The notes beneath the pieces are model-generated. The model did no database searches. It was not told the DNA's origin and saw nothing but the letters and a program-made list of their open reading frames with translations. DNA of 10,991 nt from JAWPNA01 sp045402695 (GTDB lineage Bacteria; Acidobacteriota; Polarisedimenticolia; JACPZX01; DASXTC01): NCBI GenBank assembly GCA_045402695.1, contig JAWPNA010000451.1:1-10991 (forward strand). Direction: 5' to 3'. The first letter of the stretch is position 1, and every line of letters starts with the position of its first letter. Of this stretch, positions 1 to 6,820 are shown in pieces. Made by a program: the position numbers and the translations under genes.

Positions 1-552
1 GTGGCGATCGGGCAGGGTCCACTGATGATCACGCCGCTTCAGATGGCCGCGGCGCAGGGGTTCATCGGCAGCAACGGGCGGCGCGTGAAGCCGCACGTGC
101 GCAGCTACGGCAACGGGGAGACTCAGGCGCGCATTATTAGCGACGAGGACGCCCTGATCAGCTCGCACAACCTCGATGTGGTGCGGCAGGCGGAGTGGGG
201 CGTGGTGAACGAATGGGGCACGGGCACACGCGCCCAGATCCCCGGCAGGGACGTGTGTGGCAAGACAGGCACGGCGCAGGTGTACGCGGCGTCGGCCGGC
301 GTGAAGGACGAGGATCTGCCTCAGGAGATGCGCGATCATGCCTGGTTCGTGGGGTTCGCCCCGAAGGATGATCCCCGAGTTTCGTTCGCCGTCATCGTGG
401 AGCACGGAGGCCATGGAGGCGTGTCGGCGGCGCCCATCGTGAAGAGGGTCCTGGAGACGTTTTTCGAGTCGCAGGACGGGCCGGCCCCGTCCGAGAAGCC
501 GGCTCCCCGGCAGGTGGCGGATGTTCGAGAGAAGAGCGCTCGGGCGCTTTGA
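1..552 (+). CDS. mrdA: Penicillin-binding protein 2 (C-terminal part, 5' end outside window)
   Basis: This is the C-terminal 183 residues of a class B penicillin-binding protein, the peptidoglycan transpeptidase of the elongation machinery, which acts in the periplasm while anchored in the inner membrane. The fragment opens in the middle of the conserved PBP2 segment GQGPLMITPLQMA. The third transpeptidase motif, KTG within GKTGTAQ, lies at bases 262-270. The segment DHAWFVGFAPKDDPRVSFAV that follows is typical of PBP2. The active-site SxxK and SxN motifs must lie upstream of the window, so the GTG at base 1 is not the true start. The gene ends inside rodA, overlapping it by 32 bases in another frame, which suggests translational coupling. 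PBP2 is the cognate transpeptidase for RodA, so the pairing fits. FtsI is the alternative, but the immediate rodA partner favours PBP2. Confidence 0.93.
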   Translation: MAIGQGPLMITPLQMAAAQGFIGSNGRRVKPHVRSYGNGETQARIISDEDALISSHNLDVVRQAEWGVVNEWGTGTRAQIPGRDVCGKTGTAQVYAASAGVKDEDLPQEMRDHAWFVGFAPKDDPRVSFAVIVEHGGHGGVSAAPIVKRVLETFFESQDGPAPSEKPAPRQVADVREKSARAL

Positions 553-1615
553 TTGGGTGCTGCTGGCGGCAATGCTGTCGGCCACGGGCCTCGGGTTCCT
601 GATGCTGTACAGCACGACCTACCTGCAGGGAGGCGGGCCCTTTTACCGGCAGCTCACCTGGTTTGCGCTGGCGCTCGCGGCCTTCGTGGTGGTAGTCGCG
701 GTTGACTACCGGTACTGGGCGGGCTTGGCCGTCGGGTTGTATGCCCTCGTGTGCCTGGCCTTGGTGGTGGTGCTCGTCCAGGCCCGCGCGATCTCGGGCG
801 CGAGGTCCTGGTTCGAGCTGGGGGCGTTCAATTTCCAGCCGGCCGAAATCGCGAAGTTCGCGACCATCCTGATGCTGGCGCGCTATGTGGAGGAGAAGAA
901 GGGATTCGGCCTGTCCGGCCGCAGCCTCCTGATGCTGGGCGCCATCGTCGGCGTGCCGGTGCTGCTGATCGCGGCCCAACCTGACCTGGGCTCCACGCTT
1001 CCGTTCCTGCCGATGTTGTTCGTCATCGTGGTGCTCTCCGGAATCCGCTGGAAGGTGCTCATGGTGCTCGGACTGATCGCGGTCGTGGCGGCGCCCCTGA
1101 TCTTCCTGGTTCCGGGGGTCTTGAAGCCCTACCAGCAGGAGCGGGTCAGGACGTTTCTCGACCCGATGAGCGATCCACAGGGCGCTGGGTGGCAGGTGCT
1201 TCAGTCGCGCATCGCCGTCGGATCGGGCGAATTGTGGGGAAAGGGCCTTTTCAGGGGATGGCAGGGGCAGCTCTCGTTTCTTCCCGAGAGCCACACCGAC
1301 TTCATCCTGGCAGTGCTCGCCGAGGAACTGGGATTCGCGGGGGCGGCGTGCGCCCTCATTGTCTATTTCGTGTTGATGAGCCGCATCGTGGCCGCCGCGC
1401 GCAGCGCGCGCGACCGTCTGGGCGCCTTCATCGCCATGGGCGTTGCGGCGGTGATCGGCTCGCAAACTCTAATCAATATCGGGGTGGTCCTTGGGTTGAT
1501 GCCCACAACGGGCATCCCCCTGCCCTTGATGTCTTATGGAGGATCGTCCCTCGTCACGACCTACGCGGCGCTGGGAATGGTCCTCAATGTGAGGATGAGA
1601 TGCCTGGTGAACTGA
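521..1615 (+). CDS. rodA: Rod shape-determining protein RodA (SEDS peptidoglycan glycosyltransferase)
   Basis: This is a 364-residue polytopic membrane protein of the SEDS family, which polymerises lipid II into glycan strands for side-wall elongation together with PBP2. The length is close to that of E. coli RodA (about 370 aa). Visible family signatures are LMLYSTTY in the first membrane segment, the GAxxWF-like segment GARSWFELGAFNFQPAEIAK, ESHTDFILAVLAEELGFAG with the conserved catalytic-site aspartate at D260, and the C-terminal SEDS motif GIPLPLMSYGGSS. About ten hydrophobic segments can be traced. The start ATG lies within the end of mrdA. An AGGTG-like element at 512-516 gives only a short spacing, so initiation probably depends on coupling to mrdA translation. 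FtsW is the alternative; the PBP2 neighbour and the length favour RodA. Confidence 0.95.
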   Translation: MFERRALGRFDWVLLAAMLSATGLGFLMLYSTTYLQGGGPFYRQLTWFALALAAFVVVVAVDYRYWAGLAVGLYALVCLALVVVLVQARAISGARSWFELGAFNFQPAEIAKFATILMLARYVEEKKGFGLSGRSLLMLGAIVGVPVLLIAAQPDLGSTLPFLPMLFVIVVLSGIRWKVLMVLGLIAVVAAPLIFLVPGVLKPYQQERVRTFLDPMSDPQGAGWQVLQSRIAVGSGELWGKGLFRGWQGQLSFLPESHTDFILAVLAEELGFAGAACALIVYFVLMSRIVAAARSARDRLGAFIAMGVAAVIGSQTLINIGVVLGLMPTTGIPLPLMSYGGSSLVTTYAALGMVLNVRMRCLVN

Positions 1616-3705
1616 AGCCCCGGCGCCGCCGCAGAGGCGGACGGGGAAGAGGGCGCCGCCGCGGCGGCGCCCGCAAGAACCTGCAACAGGTCGTGCCTCC
1701 CGGCGAGCAAGCTCCCGCGGAGGATGCGGCACCCTTTATGGAGCCGGCGCTGGATACCGGCGGGCACGGTTCCGAAAGGGAGCCGGTGCTCGGAGGGTTC
1801 GTTCCGCCTCGGACGGATCCTCCGGCTCCATCGTGGGTAGCGCCGCCGTTCCCACCGGTTGACGTGGAGGCCTACGTCAGCGATGGGGAGGGGGCGTCGC
1901 CGCGTGCGGGCGAACCGTCGCGACCGCTCCTGACCGCACAAAGGGAAGGCGTGCCCGGGAATGGCCCCGAACCGGAGCCTTCGCCCGAAGGCGCGACGAG
2001 CGCTCCTGGCAGCGGGCGCGGCGGGCGTCGCCGAAGAGGGCCGCGGATCGACCCGCGCCGGCGTCGCCGGCGCGCACCGGTGGAAGCGCCCGCGTTGGCG
2101 GAGGAGCAAGTCACGTCCATGAGCCCCGCCGAGGTGGTGGCGCCGCGGGCCACGGAGGAGGATCGCCCGAGAGTCAAGCCGCGGCACGACACCGAGAAGA
2201 TGATCGTGATCAACGCCGCACCGCAGGAGACGCGCGCGGCCATCCTGGAAAAGGGGGTCCTCGCCGAGATCTTCATCGAGAGGCTGTCGAGCCGCACAGT
2301 CGTGGGCAACGTCTACAAGGGCCGCGTGACCAAGGTGCTGCCGGGGATGCAATCGGCGTTCGTGTCGGTGGGCCTGGAACGCGACGCGTTCCTGTACGTG
2401 TCGGACATCTCCCCGGGGTACGACGCCTACGAGGGTCTCCTGGACCTGGACGAGGTCGAGGGCGGCGACGCGATCCGCAACGCCGCCCCCAAGGTGAGCC
2501 ACGGGGCCAAGATCGAGGATCTGATCAAGGAAGGCCAGGAGCTCCTCGTGCAGGTCACCAAGGAGCCGATCGGGACGAAAGGAGCGCGCATCACGTCCTA
2601 CGTCACGCTGCCCGGACGCTTTCTGGTGCTGATGCCCCAGGTCGACCATGTGGGCGTGTCGCGCAAGATCGGCGACGCGCGGGAACGCTCGCGCCTGAGG
2701 AGAATCCTGGATAGGGTGCGCGTGCAAGGCATGGGCTTTATCGTGCGCACCGTGGCCGAAGGATGCGACGCCACCGAGCTGGAGGCCGATGCCAACTACC
2801 TCTCGTCGTTGTGGGAGGAGATCCGGCGCAAGGCCGAAAGGTCGGGGGCCCCGGCGGAGATCCACCGCGAGCTGTCGATCGTGCCCAAACTCCTGAGGGA
2901 CCTGCTGAACCGGGGCGTCACCAAGGTGGTCATCGACGACGAGCGGACCTTCAACGAGGCCCGCGATCTGGTGGGGAGGCTGCAGCCCGAGATGCTGGGC
3001 CGCATCGTCTATTATCATGAAACCTTCCCGGTCTTCGAGAAGTACGGCGTGCAGGTCGAGCTGGACAAAGCGCTCCGCAGCCGCGTGTGGCTCAAGTCGG
3101 GCGGCTACATCGTGATCAACCAGACCGAAGCGCTGGTGGCGATCGACGTCAACACAGGCAAGTATGTCGGCAAGCGCAGTCTCGAGGACACCGTCCTCAA
3201 GACGAATCTCGAGGCCGTCAATGAGATCGTGCGGCAGCTCAGGCTGAGGGATCTCGGCGGGATCATCGTCGTGGACTTCATCGACATGGAGGAACGCAAG
3301 AGCCGCAAGAAGCTGACGGAGGCCTTCGAAAAGGAAATCCAACGCGACCGCGCCCGGACCAAGGTGCTTCAGATCAGCGACTTTGGCCTGGTGGAGATCA
3401 CGCGCCAGCGCACCAAGAAGAGCCTGGAGCGGATCCTCTGCCAGACCTGCCCCTACTGCTCCGGCACTGGGAAGATCAAGGCGGGCGCCACGGTGCTGTT
3501 CGAGATCCAGCGCGAGCTTCAGAAGCTGGCGCCGAGCCTGGATGGCAAGCGGCTGATCATCCGCGCCAATCCCGAGGTGGCGCAGCACCTCGAGAACGAC
3601 AGGCGCTACCTCACGATGGGCATTCCCTCGCTGCAGCAGGTCGACATGGCCATCCGGGCCGACTCCACGCTGCACCACGAGCAGTTCGACATCGTGAGTC
3701 TCTGA
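1600..3705 (+). CDS. rng: Ribonuclease E/G family endoribonuclease with arginine-rich N-terminal extension
   Basis: This 701-residue protein matches the RNase E/G endoribonucleases, which cut single-stranded RNA at AU-rich sites in rRNA maturation and mRNA decay. The catalytic core starts near residue 201 (MIVINAAPQETR) and is about 500 aa, the size of RNase G. An S1-type RNA-binding region follows (VGNVYKGRVTKVLPGMQSAF). The catalytic Mg2+ site is visible as AIDVNTGKYVG (D516, N518) and VVDFIDM (D559). The zinc-link motif is CPYC at C617 and C620, with an additional Cys at 614. Residues 1-200 are low-complexity and Pro/Ala/Glu-rich, with two arginine blocks at about 7-23 and 140-158. ATG 1600 is preceded by GAGG and overlaps the rodA stop by 16 bases; the open frame continues upstream to 1189 only inside rodA. 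Rne versus Rng naming is uncertain; core length and cell-shape-gene neighbourhood favour rng. Confidence 0.93.
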   Translation: MPGELKPRRRRRGGRGRGRRRGGARKNLQQVVPPGEQAPAEDAAPFMEPALDTGGHGSEREPVLGGFVPPRTDPPAPSWVAPPFPPVDVEAYVSDGEGASPRAGEPSRPLLTAQREGVPGNGPEPEPSPEGATSAPGSGRGGRRRRGPRIDPRRRRRRAPVEAPALAEEQVTSMSPAEVVAPRATEEDRPRVKPRHDTEKMIVINAAPQETRAAILEKGVLAEIFIERLSSRTVVGNVYKGRVTKVLPGMQSAFVSVGLERDAFLYVSDISPGYDAYEGLLDLDEVEGGDAIRNAAPKVSHGAKIEDLIKEGQELLVQVTKEPIGTKGARITSYVTLPGRFLVLMPQVDHVGVSRKIGDARERSRLRRILDRVRVQGMGFIVRTVAEGCDATELEADANYLSSLWEEIRRKAERSGAPAEIHRELSIVPKLLRDLLNRGVTKVVIDDERTFNEARDLVGRLQPEMLGRIVYYHETFPVFEKYGVQVELDKALRSRVWLKSGGYIVINQTEALVAIDVNTGKYVGKRSLEDTVLKTNLEAVNEIVRQLRLRDLGGIIVVDFIDMEERKSRKKLTEAFEKEIQRDRARTKVLQISDFGLVEITRQRTKKSLERILCQTCPYCSGTGKIKAGATVLFEIQRELQKLAPSLDGKRLIIRANPEVAQHLENDRRYLTMGIPSLQQVDMAIRADSTLHHEQFDIVSL
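1651..1672. repeat. Perfect 22-bp GC palindrome in the RNase G/E 5' coding region
   Basis: The half-site GGGCGCCGCCG is followed directly by its exact reverse complement, with every base G or C. As RNA it could form a 9-bp all-GC stem with a CGCG loop, about 50 bases after the start codon. It lies in the codons of the first arginine/glycine block, so repeated CGC and GGC codons may explain it without any function. Confidence 0.7.
2054..2074. repeat. Perfect 10+10 bp inverted repeat with a 1-base centre
   Basis: CGCGCCGGCG, then T, then the exact reverse complement CGCCGGCGCG. It falls in the codons of the second arginine block (about residues 152-158) of the RNase G/E gene. A strong RNA hairpin is possible; Arg-codon repetition is the simpler explanation. 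Confidence 0.65.
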
Positions 3706-3725
3706 CATCGCGGGGCCCAGATGCC

Positions 3726-3732
3726 GGAGGAG
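3726..3732 (+). promoter_or_regulatory. Shine-Dalgarno that decides the aldolase start (GGAGGAG)
   Basis: GGAGGAG sits 6 bases before the in-frame GTG at 3739. The first in-frame ATG at 3721 has only the GC-rich CGGGGCCCAG before it, with no good ribosome-binding site. The site therefore argues for GTG 3739 as the translation start. Confidence 0.65.
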
Positions 3733-3738
3733 AGAGCC

Positions 3739-5127
3739 GTGCCCGAGAGGACTCTTGCACAGATGCTGGAATCGTGGCACGGGGCGCTGGAGGTGGCCCC
3801 GGCCGGAGATGTCGTCGTGAAGGACCCGTGGCGTCTTCGCGAGGAAGTGATGGACGGTCTGGCCCACCAGGCGGTTTTCTCGGCCACAGAGGCCGATCGC
3901 GCGAAGGCGCGCACGCTCATCTGGGAGGCGGCGCGGCAAGTGGGGATCAGGCCGGCCTCCATCCAGCCGCTGTATGAAGCGATGGGGCGGGGGGAGGTCT
4001 CCGGATTCACCACACCGGCCATCAACCTGCGCGGGTTGGTGTACGACAGCGCCCGCGCCGTGATCTCGGTGGTCCGCAGCCGCCGCGTGGGCGCCTTCAT
4101 CTTCGAGCTGGCCCGCTCGGAGATGGGGTACACCGATCAGCGGCCCGGAGAATACGCCACCGTGGTCATGGCCGCCGCGGTGCGCGAAGGGTTCGAGGGG
4201 CCCTTGTTCATCCAGGGAGATCACTTCCAGGTCAACGCGGGCAAGTTCGCCCAGGGGGGCGAGGCGCGCGCCTGGGAGATCCAGAGCATCAAGGCTCTGA
4301 TCGCGGAGGCGATCGCAGCCGGCTATGGAAATGTTGACATCGACGCTTCCACCATCGTGGACCTGTCCAAGGGCACGGTGAAGGAGCAGCAGCGGGACAA
4401 CTTCACCACATCGGCGCAGCTCGCCGCCCACGTGCGCTCGCTGGAGCCCGCGGGGATGACGGTCTCCATCGGCGGGGAGATCGGCGAGGTGGGGAAGAAG
4501 AACTCCACACCCGAGGAGCTGCGGGCCTATATGGACGGGCTGCTCGAGGAGCTCCAGCGCCTGCGCCCGGGTGCGTCGGGACCCAGCAAGATCAGCATCC
4601 AGACGGGAACCACGCACGGCGGCGTGCCGCTGCCTGATGGATCGGTGGCCAAAGTGAAGATCGACTTCGGTGTCCTGAAGGAAATCTCACGGGTGGCCCG
4701 CAAGGAGTACGGCATGGCCGGGGCTGTGCAGCACGGGGCCTCCACGCTTCCGTCCGAGGCGTTCGACGAGTTTCCCAAGGCCGAGGCGTGCGAGGTGCAC
4801 CTGGCCACGGACTTCCAGAACATCGTGATGGATCATCCGGTCTTCCCCAAGGAACTGAGGGGCCGGATGTACGCGTGGCTGGATCGCGAGTGCGCCGCGG
4901 AGCGAAAGCCGGACATGACGCCCGAGCAGTTCTACTACAAGACGAGAAAGAAAGCGTGGGGGCCGTTCAAGTCCGAGGCATGGGGCCTGCCCGGGCCGGT
5001 GAAGGCCGAGCTGCGCGCGGCGCTGTCGGTAAAGTTCGATCTCCTGTTCCGCAAGCTGGGCGTGGTGGACACCGGCCGCCTCGTGCGCGAGCGCGTGATG
5101 CCGATCGAGAGGAAGAAGACCGTCTGA
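3739..5127 (+). CDS. Class II fructose-bisphosphate aldolase, long form
   Basis: A zinc-dependent class II aldolase that reversibly joins dihydroxyacetone phosphate and glyceraldehyde 3-phosphate into fructose 1,6-bisphosphate in the cytoplasm. Counting from GTG 3739 (462 aa), the probable metal and catalytic residues are QGDHFQ (D161, H162), GGEIGE (E247), TTHGG (H293) and QHGAS (H332). The DIDASTIVDLS strand lies between the first two motifs. The protein is about 100 residues longer than the common 280-360 aa enzymes, with a helical N-terminal region before GFTTPAINLRG and an extra C-terminal region containing YKTRKKAWGPFKSEAWGLPG. I recall such long forms from Acidobacteria-like and deltaproteobacterial genomes. 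If ATG 3721 is used instead, six residues are added. It follows the RNase gene closely and is probably co-transcribed. Other ketose-bisphosphate aldolase substrates cannot be excluded from sequence alone. Confidence 0.87.
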   Translation: MPERTLAQMLESWHGALEVAPAGDVVVKDPWRLREEVMDGLAHQAVFSATEADRAKARTLIWEAARQVGIRPASIQPLYEAMGRGEVSGFTTPAINLRGLVYDSARAVISVVRSRRVGAFIFELARSEMGYTDQRPGEYATVVMAAAVREGFEGPLFIQGDHFQVNAGKFAQGGEARAWEIQSIKALIAEAIAAGYGNVDIDASTIVDLSKGTVKEQQRDNFTTSAQLAAHVRSLEPAGMTVSIGGEIGEVGKKNSTPEELRAYMDGLLEELQRLRPGASGPSKISIQTGTTHGGVPLPDGSVAKVKIDFGVLKEISRVARKEYGMAGAVQHGASTLPSEAFDEFPKAEACEVHLATDFQNIVMDHPVFPKELRGRMYAWLDRECAAERKPDMTPEQFYYKTRKKAWGPFKSEAWGLPGPVKAELRAALSVKFDLLFRKLGVVDTGRLVRERVMPIERKKTV

Positions 5128-5169
5128 TCCTGGCGCGCGTCCCGCGGTCAGTCGGAGAAACCCGCGACG

Positions 5170-6765
5170 TCAGCAGAACCAGTCCGGGGCCGCGTCCATC
5201 ACGGCGTGCAGCACCTCCATCGCCTCTGGCGACTCCACCTTGGAGGCCGCGTCGAGATCGAGCTGCAGGCGCCCCTCTGCAGGTTGCTCGTCCGAGTCGC
5301 CCCGCAGGTGCATGTAGTAGGTGGTGTCCAGCTCATGTCTGAGGCGCCCGGCGCGGGAGGGGTCGGCCACGGCCGCGCGCACCGCATGCGGGATGGACGC
5401 GACCGGCAGCCCCAGGATCCGCGTCAGAACGGGCGTGATCACCTCGGCGGTGCGCTCCAGCCCCAGGCTGTAGGTGAACTCCAGGCGATAGAGATCGGCC
5501 GTGCCCGCCGATCCCACGAACAGCGCGCTCACCGACGCGAAGTTTCCGCCCACGAAGCAGGCATCCAGCCCCGGGATGTGCCAGTTGTCCGAGATGGCGG
5601 CGGCGACGAACGCCCCGTCGGCACGTTGAAGGCCGGGCACCAGCTCGTCAATCCGGTACACCTGGTGCGGATCGAAACCCCGGCAGCGGAGTGATTCCTC
5701 CTCTTCCGGAGCGAAGTTGTAGCGGTCCTCCCACGTCTTGATCTTGGACGCGCAGAAACGGGCCGTCGACTCCACTCCGAGATAGTAGCCGCCGGCGGCG
5801 GACGCGATCATCTCCGCCGCTCCGCCGATGTTGCCGCACACACCGTCCAGAGGCCGGAGATTGTCCGGATACACGCCCCAGGCGAGCCCGGCCGCCACGA
5901 CCGGATAGGCGTCCCCGTCCGTGTCGATCCGCATGTTGGCCCCCAGATCCACCATCCGCTCGATCGGGTGCCTTGCACGGTCCAGCGCGAAGAGATTGAT
6001 CTCCTGCGTGCGGCTGGTGTCCATGATCGCCTCGACGATCCGATCGAGCGGATCGTTCACGCTCACCTCGGTGATCCCCTTGACCTGGCACTTGTCGAAG
6101 TAGACGTCCGGCACGGCGGCGATGGGTGCCTCGGTGGCGAACAGGAGCGTGCCGCAGGAGTGATCGAACAGCGTGCTCTTCGTGGTGCCCTCCACGGTGT
6201 CCACGGCGATCGAGTAGCTGGTGTCTCCCGAGCCGAGAGTCTGGCCCGCGTACAGCGTCGGGTTGCCCCCACGCTCGCCCGGCTTGAGCCGAGCGCCCTC
6301 GCCGATGGCGATGCGCAGCCGCGTGCCGGGGTGCGCGCCGCACAGTGCGTGCAGCGCCTCCGTCATGATGGCCGTGGCGTTGCGATCGTTGTTCTCCTTG
6401 GCCGCGCGCTTGAGGCGGTCCCGCTCGGCTGCCGCGAGCTCGATCAGATCCCCTCTCCCGGATATCGACACGGCCAGCGCCCCCAGCATCGCGGTGAGCA
6501 GCAGGCGGTCTCTCATCCCGGTCTGAAGCAGGCCGGCGCGGGCGCCGGCGCGAGGGGGAGCGTGGTCCAGCGGCAGGATCGTGACCGAGGCCACCTCCAG
6601 CCCGTAAACCGACAGGAGCTGCCGGTTGCGCTCGTTCCAGGCCCGGACCTCGTCGGGTGAGAGCCGGAGGGCATTGCGGGAGTAGATCGATCGGGAGGAA
6701 AGTCGAGCCGGGGGAACCTGGACCTTCACCCCCGTTCGGCGTCCCCTGGGGCGATGGGCGGGCAT
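5170..6765 (-). CDS. GlpX-like class II fructose-1,6-bisphosphatase, extended form
   Basis: Motif comparison from memory with E. coli GlpX (about 336 aa) indicates a fructose-1,6-bisphosphatase, which removes the 1-phosphate in gluconeogenesis. Residues corresponding to GlpX K29/D33 are K123/D127 in KENND. E57 corresponds to E156 in IGEG, D85/E88/T90 to D189/E192/T194 in VDTVEGTT, and E213 to E318 in IGGAAE. The substrate-side segments RARH (263-266) and DTDGD (281-285) also align, as does GNFASVSALFVG near residue 408. Spacing between motifs is close to GlpX (126 versus 125 residues from E192 to E318). The protein is 531 aa: about 90 extra N-terminal residues, including a basic start, and about 97 extra C-terminal residues. 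ATG 6765 has a perfect AGGAGGT 7 bases upstream. It converges on the aldolase gene with 42 bases between them. A related sugar bisphosphatase, such as sedoheptulose bisphosphatase activity, is possible. Confidence 0.82.
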   Translation of the reverse strand: MPAHRPRGRRTGVKVQVPPARLSSRSIYSRNALRLSPDEVRAWNERNRQLLSVYGLEVASVTILPLDHAPPRAGARAGLLQTGMRDRLLLTAMLGALAVSISGRGDLIELAAAERDRLKRAAKENNDRNATAIMTEALHALCGAHPGTRLRIAIGEGARLKPGERGGNPTLYAGQTLGSGDTSYSIAVDTVEGTTKSTLFDHSCGTLLFATEAPIAAVPDVYFDKCQVKGITEVSVNDPLDRIVEAIMDTSRTQEINLFALDRARHPIERMVDLGANMRIDTDGDAYPVVAAGLAWGVYPDNLRPLDGVCGNIGGAAEMIASAAGGYYLGVESTARFCASKIKTWEDRYNFAPEEEESLRCRGFDPHQVYRIDELVPGLQRADGAFVAAAISDNWHIPGLDACFVGGNFASVSALFVGSAGTADLYRLEFTYSLGLERTAEVITPVLTRILGLPVASIPHAVRAAVADPSRAGRLRHELDTTYYMHLRGDSDEQPAEGRLQLDLDAASKVESPEAMEVLHAVMDAAPDWFC

Positions 6766-6772
6766 TCAGCGC

Positions 6773-6779
6773 ACCTCCT
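6773..6779 (-). promoter_or_regulatory. Strong Shine-Dalgarno for the GlpX-like gene (AGGAGGT)
   Basis: Read on the minus strand, AGGAGGT lies 7 bases before ATG 6765. This fixes the start with its basic N-terminal extension, rather than a later start nearer the GlpX core. Confidence 0.85.
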
Positions 6780-6781
6780 GA

Positions 6782-6810
6782 TTGCCGCGCTGCCCCGCGG
6801 CATATAGATT
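6782..6810 (+). promoter_or_regulatory. Possible promoter for the MgtC-family gene
   Basis: TTGCCG (6782-6787), a 17-base spacer and TAGATT (6805-6810) each match four of six sigma70 consensus bases. Transcription would start about 3-5 bases before ATG 6821, so the mRNA would have almost no leader. This agrees with the lack of any Shine-Dalgarno there, but the match is weak. Confidence 0.25.
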
Positions 6811-6820
6811 GATCGTCATC

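Noticed and set aside
392..1465. Minus-strand open frame of 357 codons over mrdA-rodA
   Set aside because: Antisense to the strongly conserved rodA. Its product is full of His, Arg, Gln and Glu, and no ribosome-binding logic or domain was seen.
1189..1599. Upstream extension of the RNase open frame inside rodA
   Set aside because: The extra residues are the out-of-frame translation of rodA's conserved C-terminal half. ATG 1600 has a suitable ribosome-binding sequence and normal operon overlap.
1561..4617. Minus-strand open frame of 1018 codons across the RNase and aldolase genes
   Set aside because: It is an antisense shadow of two clearly homologous plus-strand genes, and its translation is rich in His, Asp, Leu and Arg with no recognisable domain. 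Long shadows like this are expected at high GC.
5128..5169. Possible bidirectional terminator between the aldolase and GlpX-like genes
   Set aside because: GC-rich partial inverted matches (CCCGCGG-like) exist, but there is no clean stem and no T tract on either strand.
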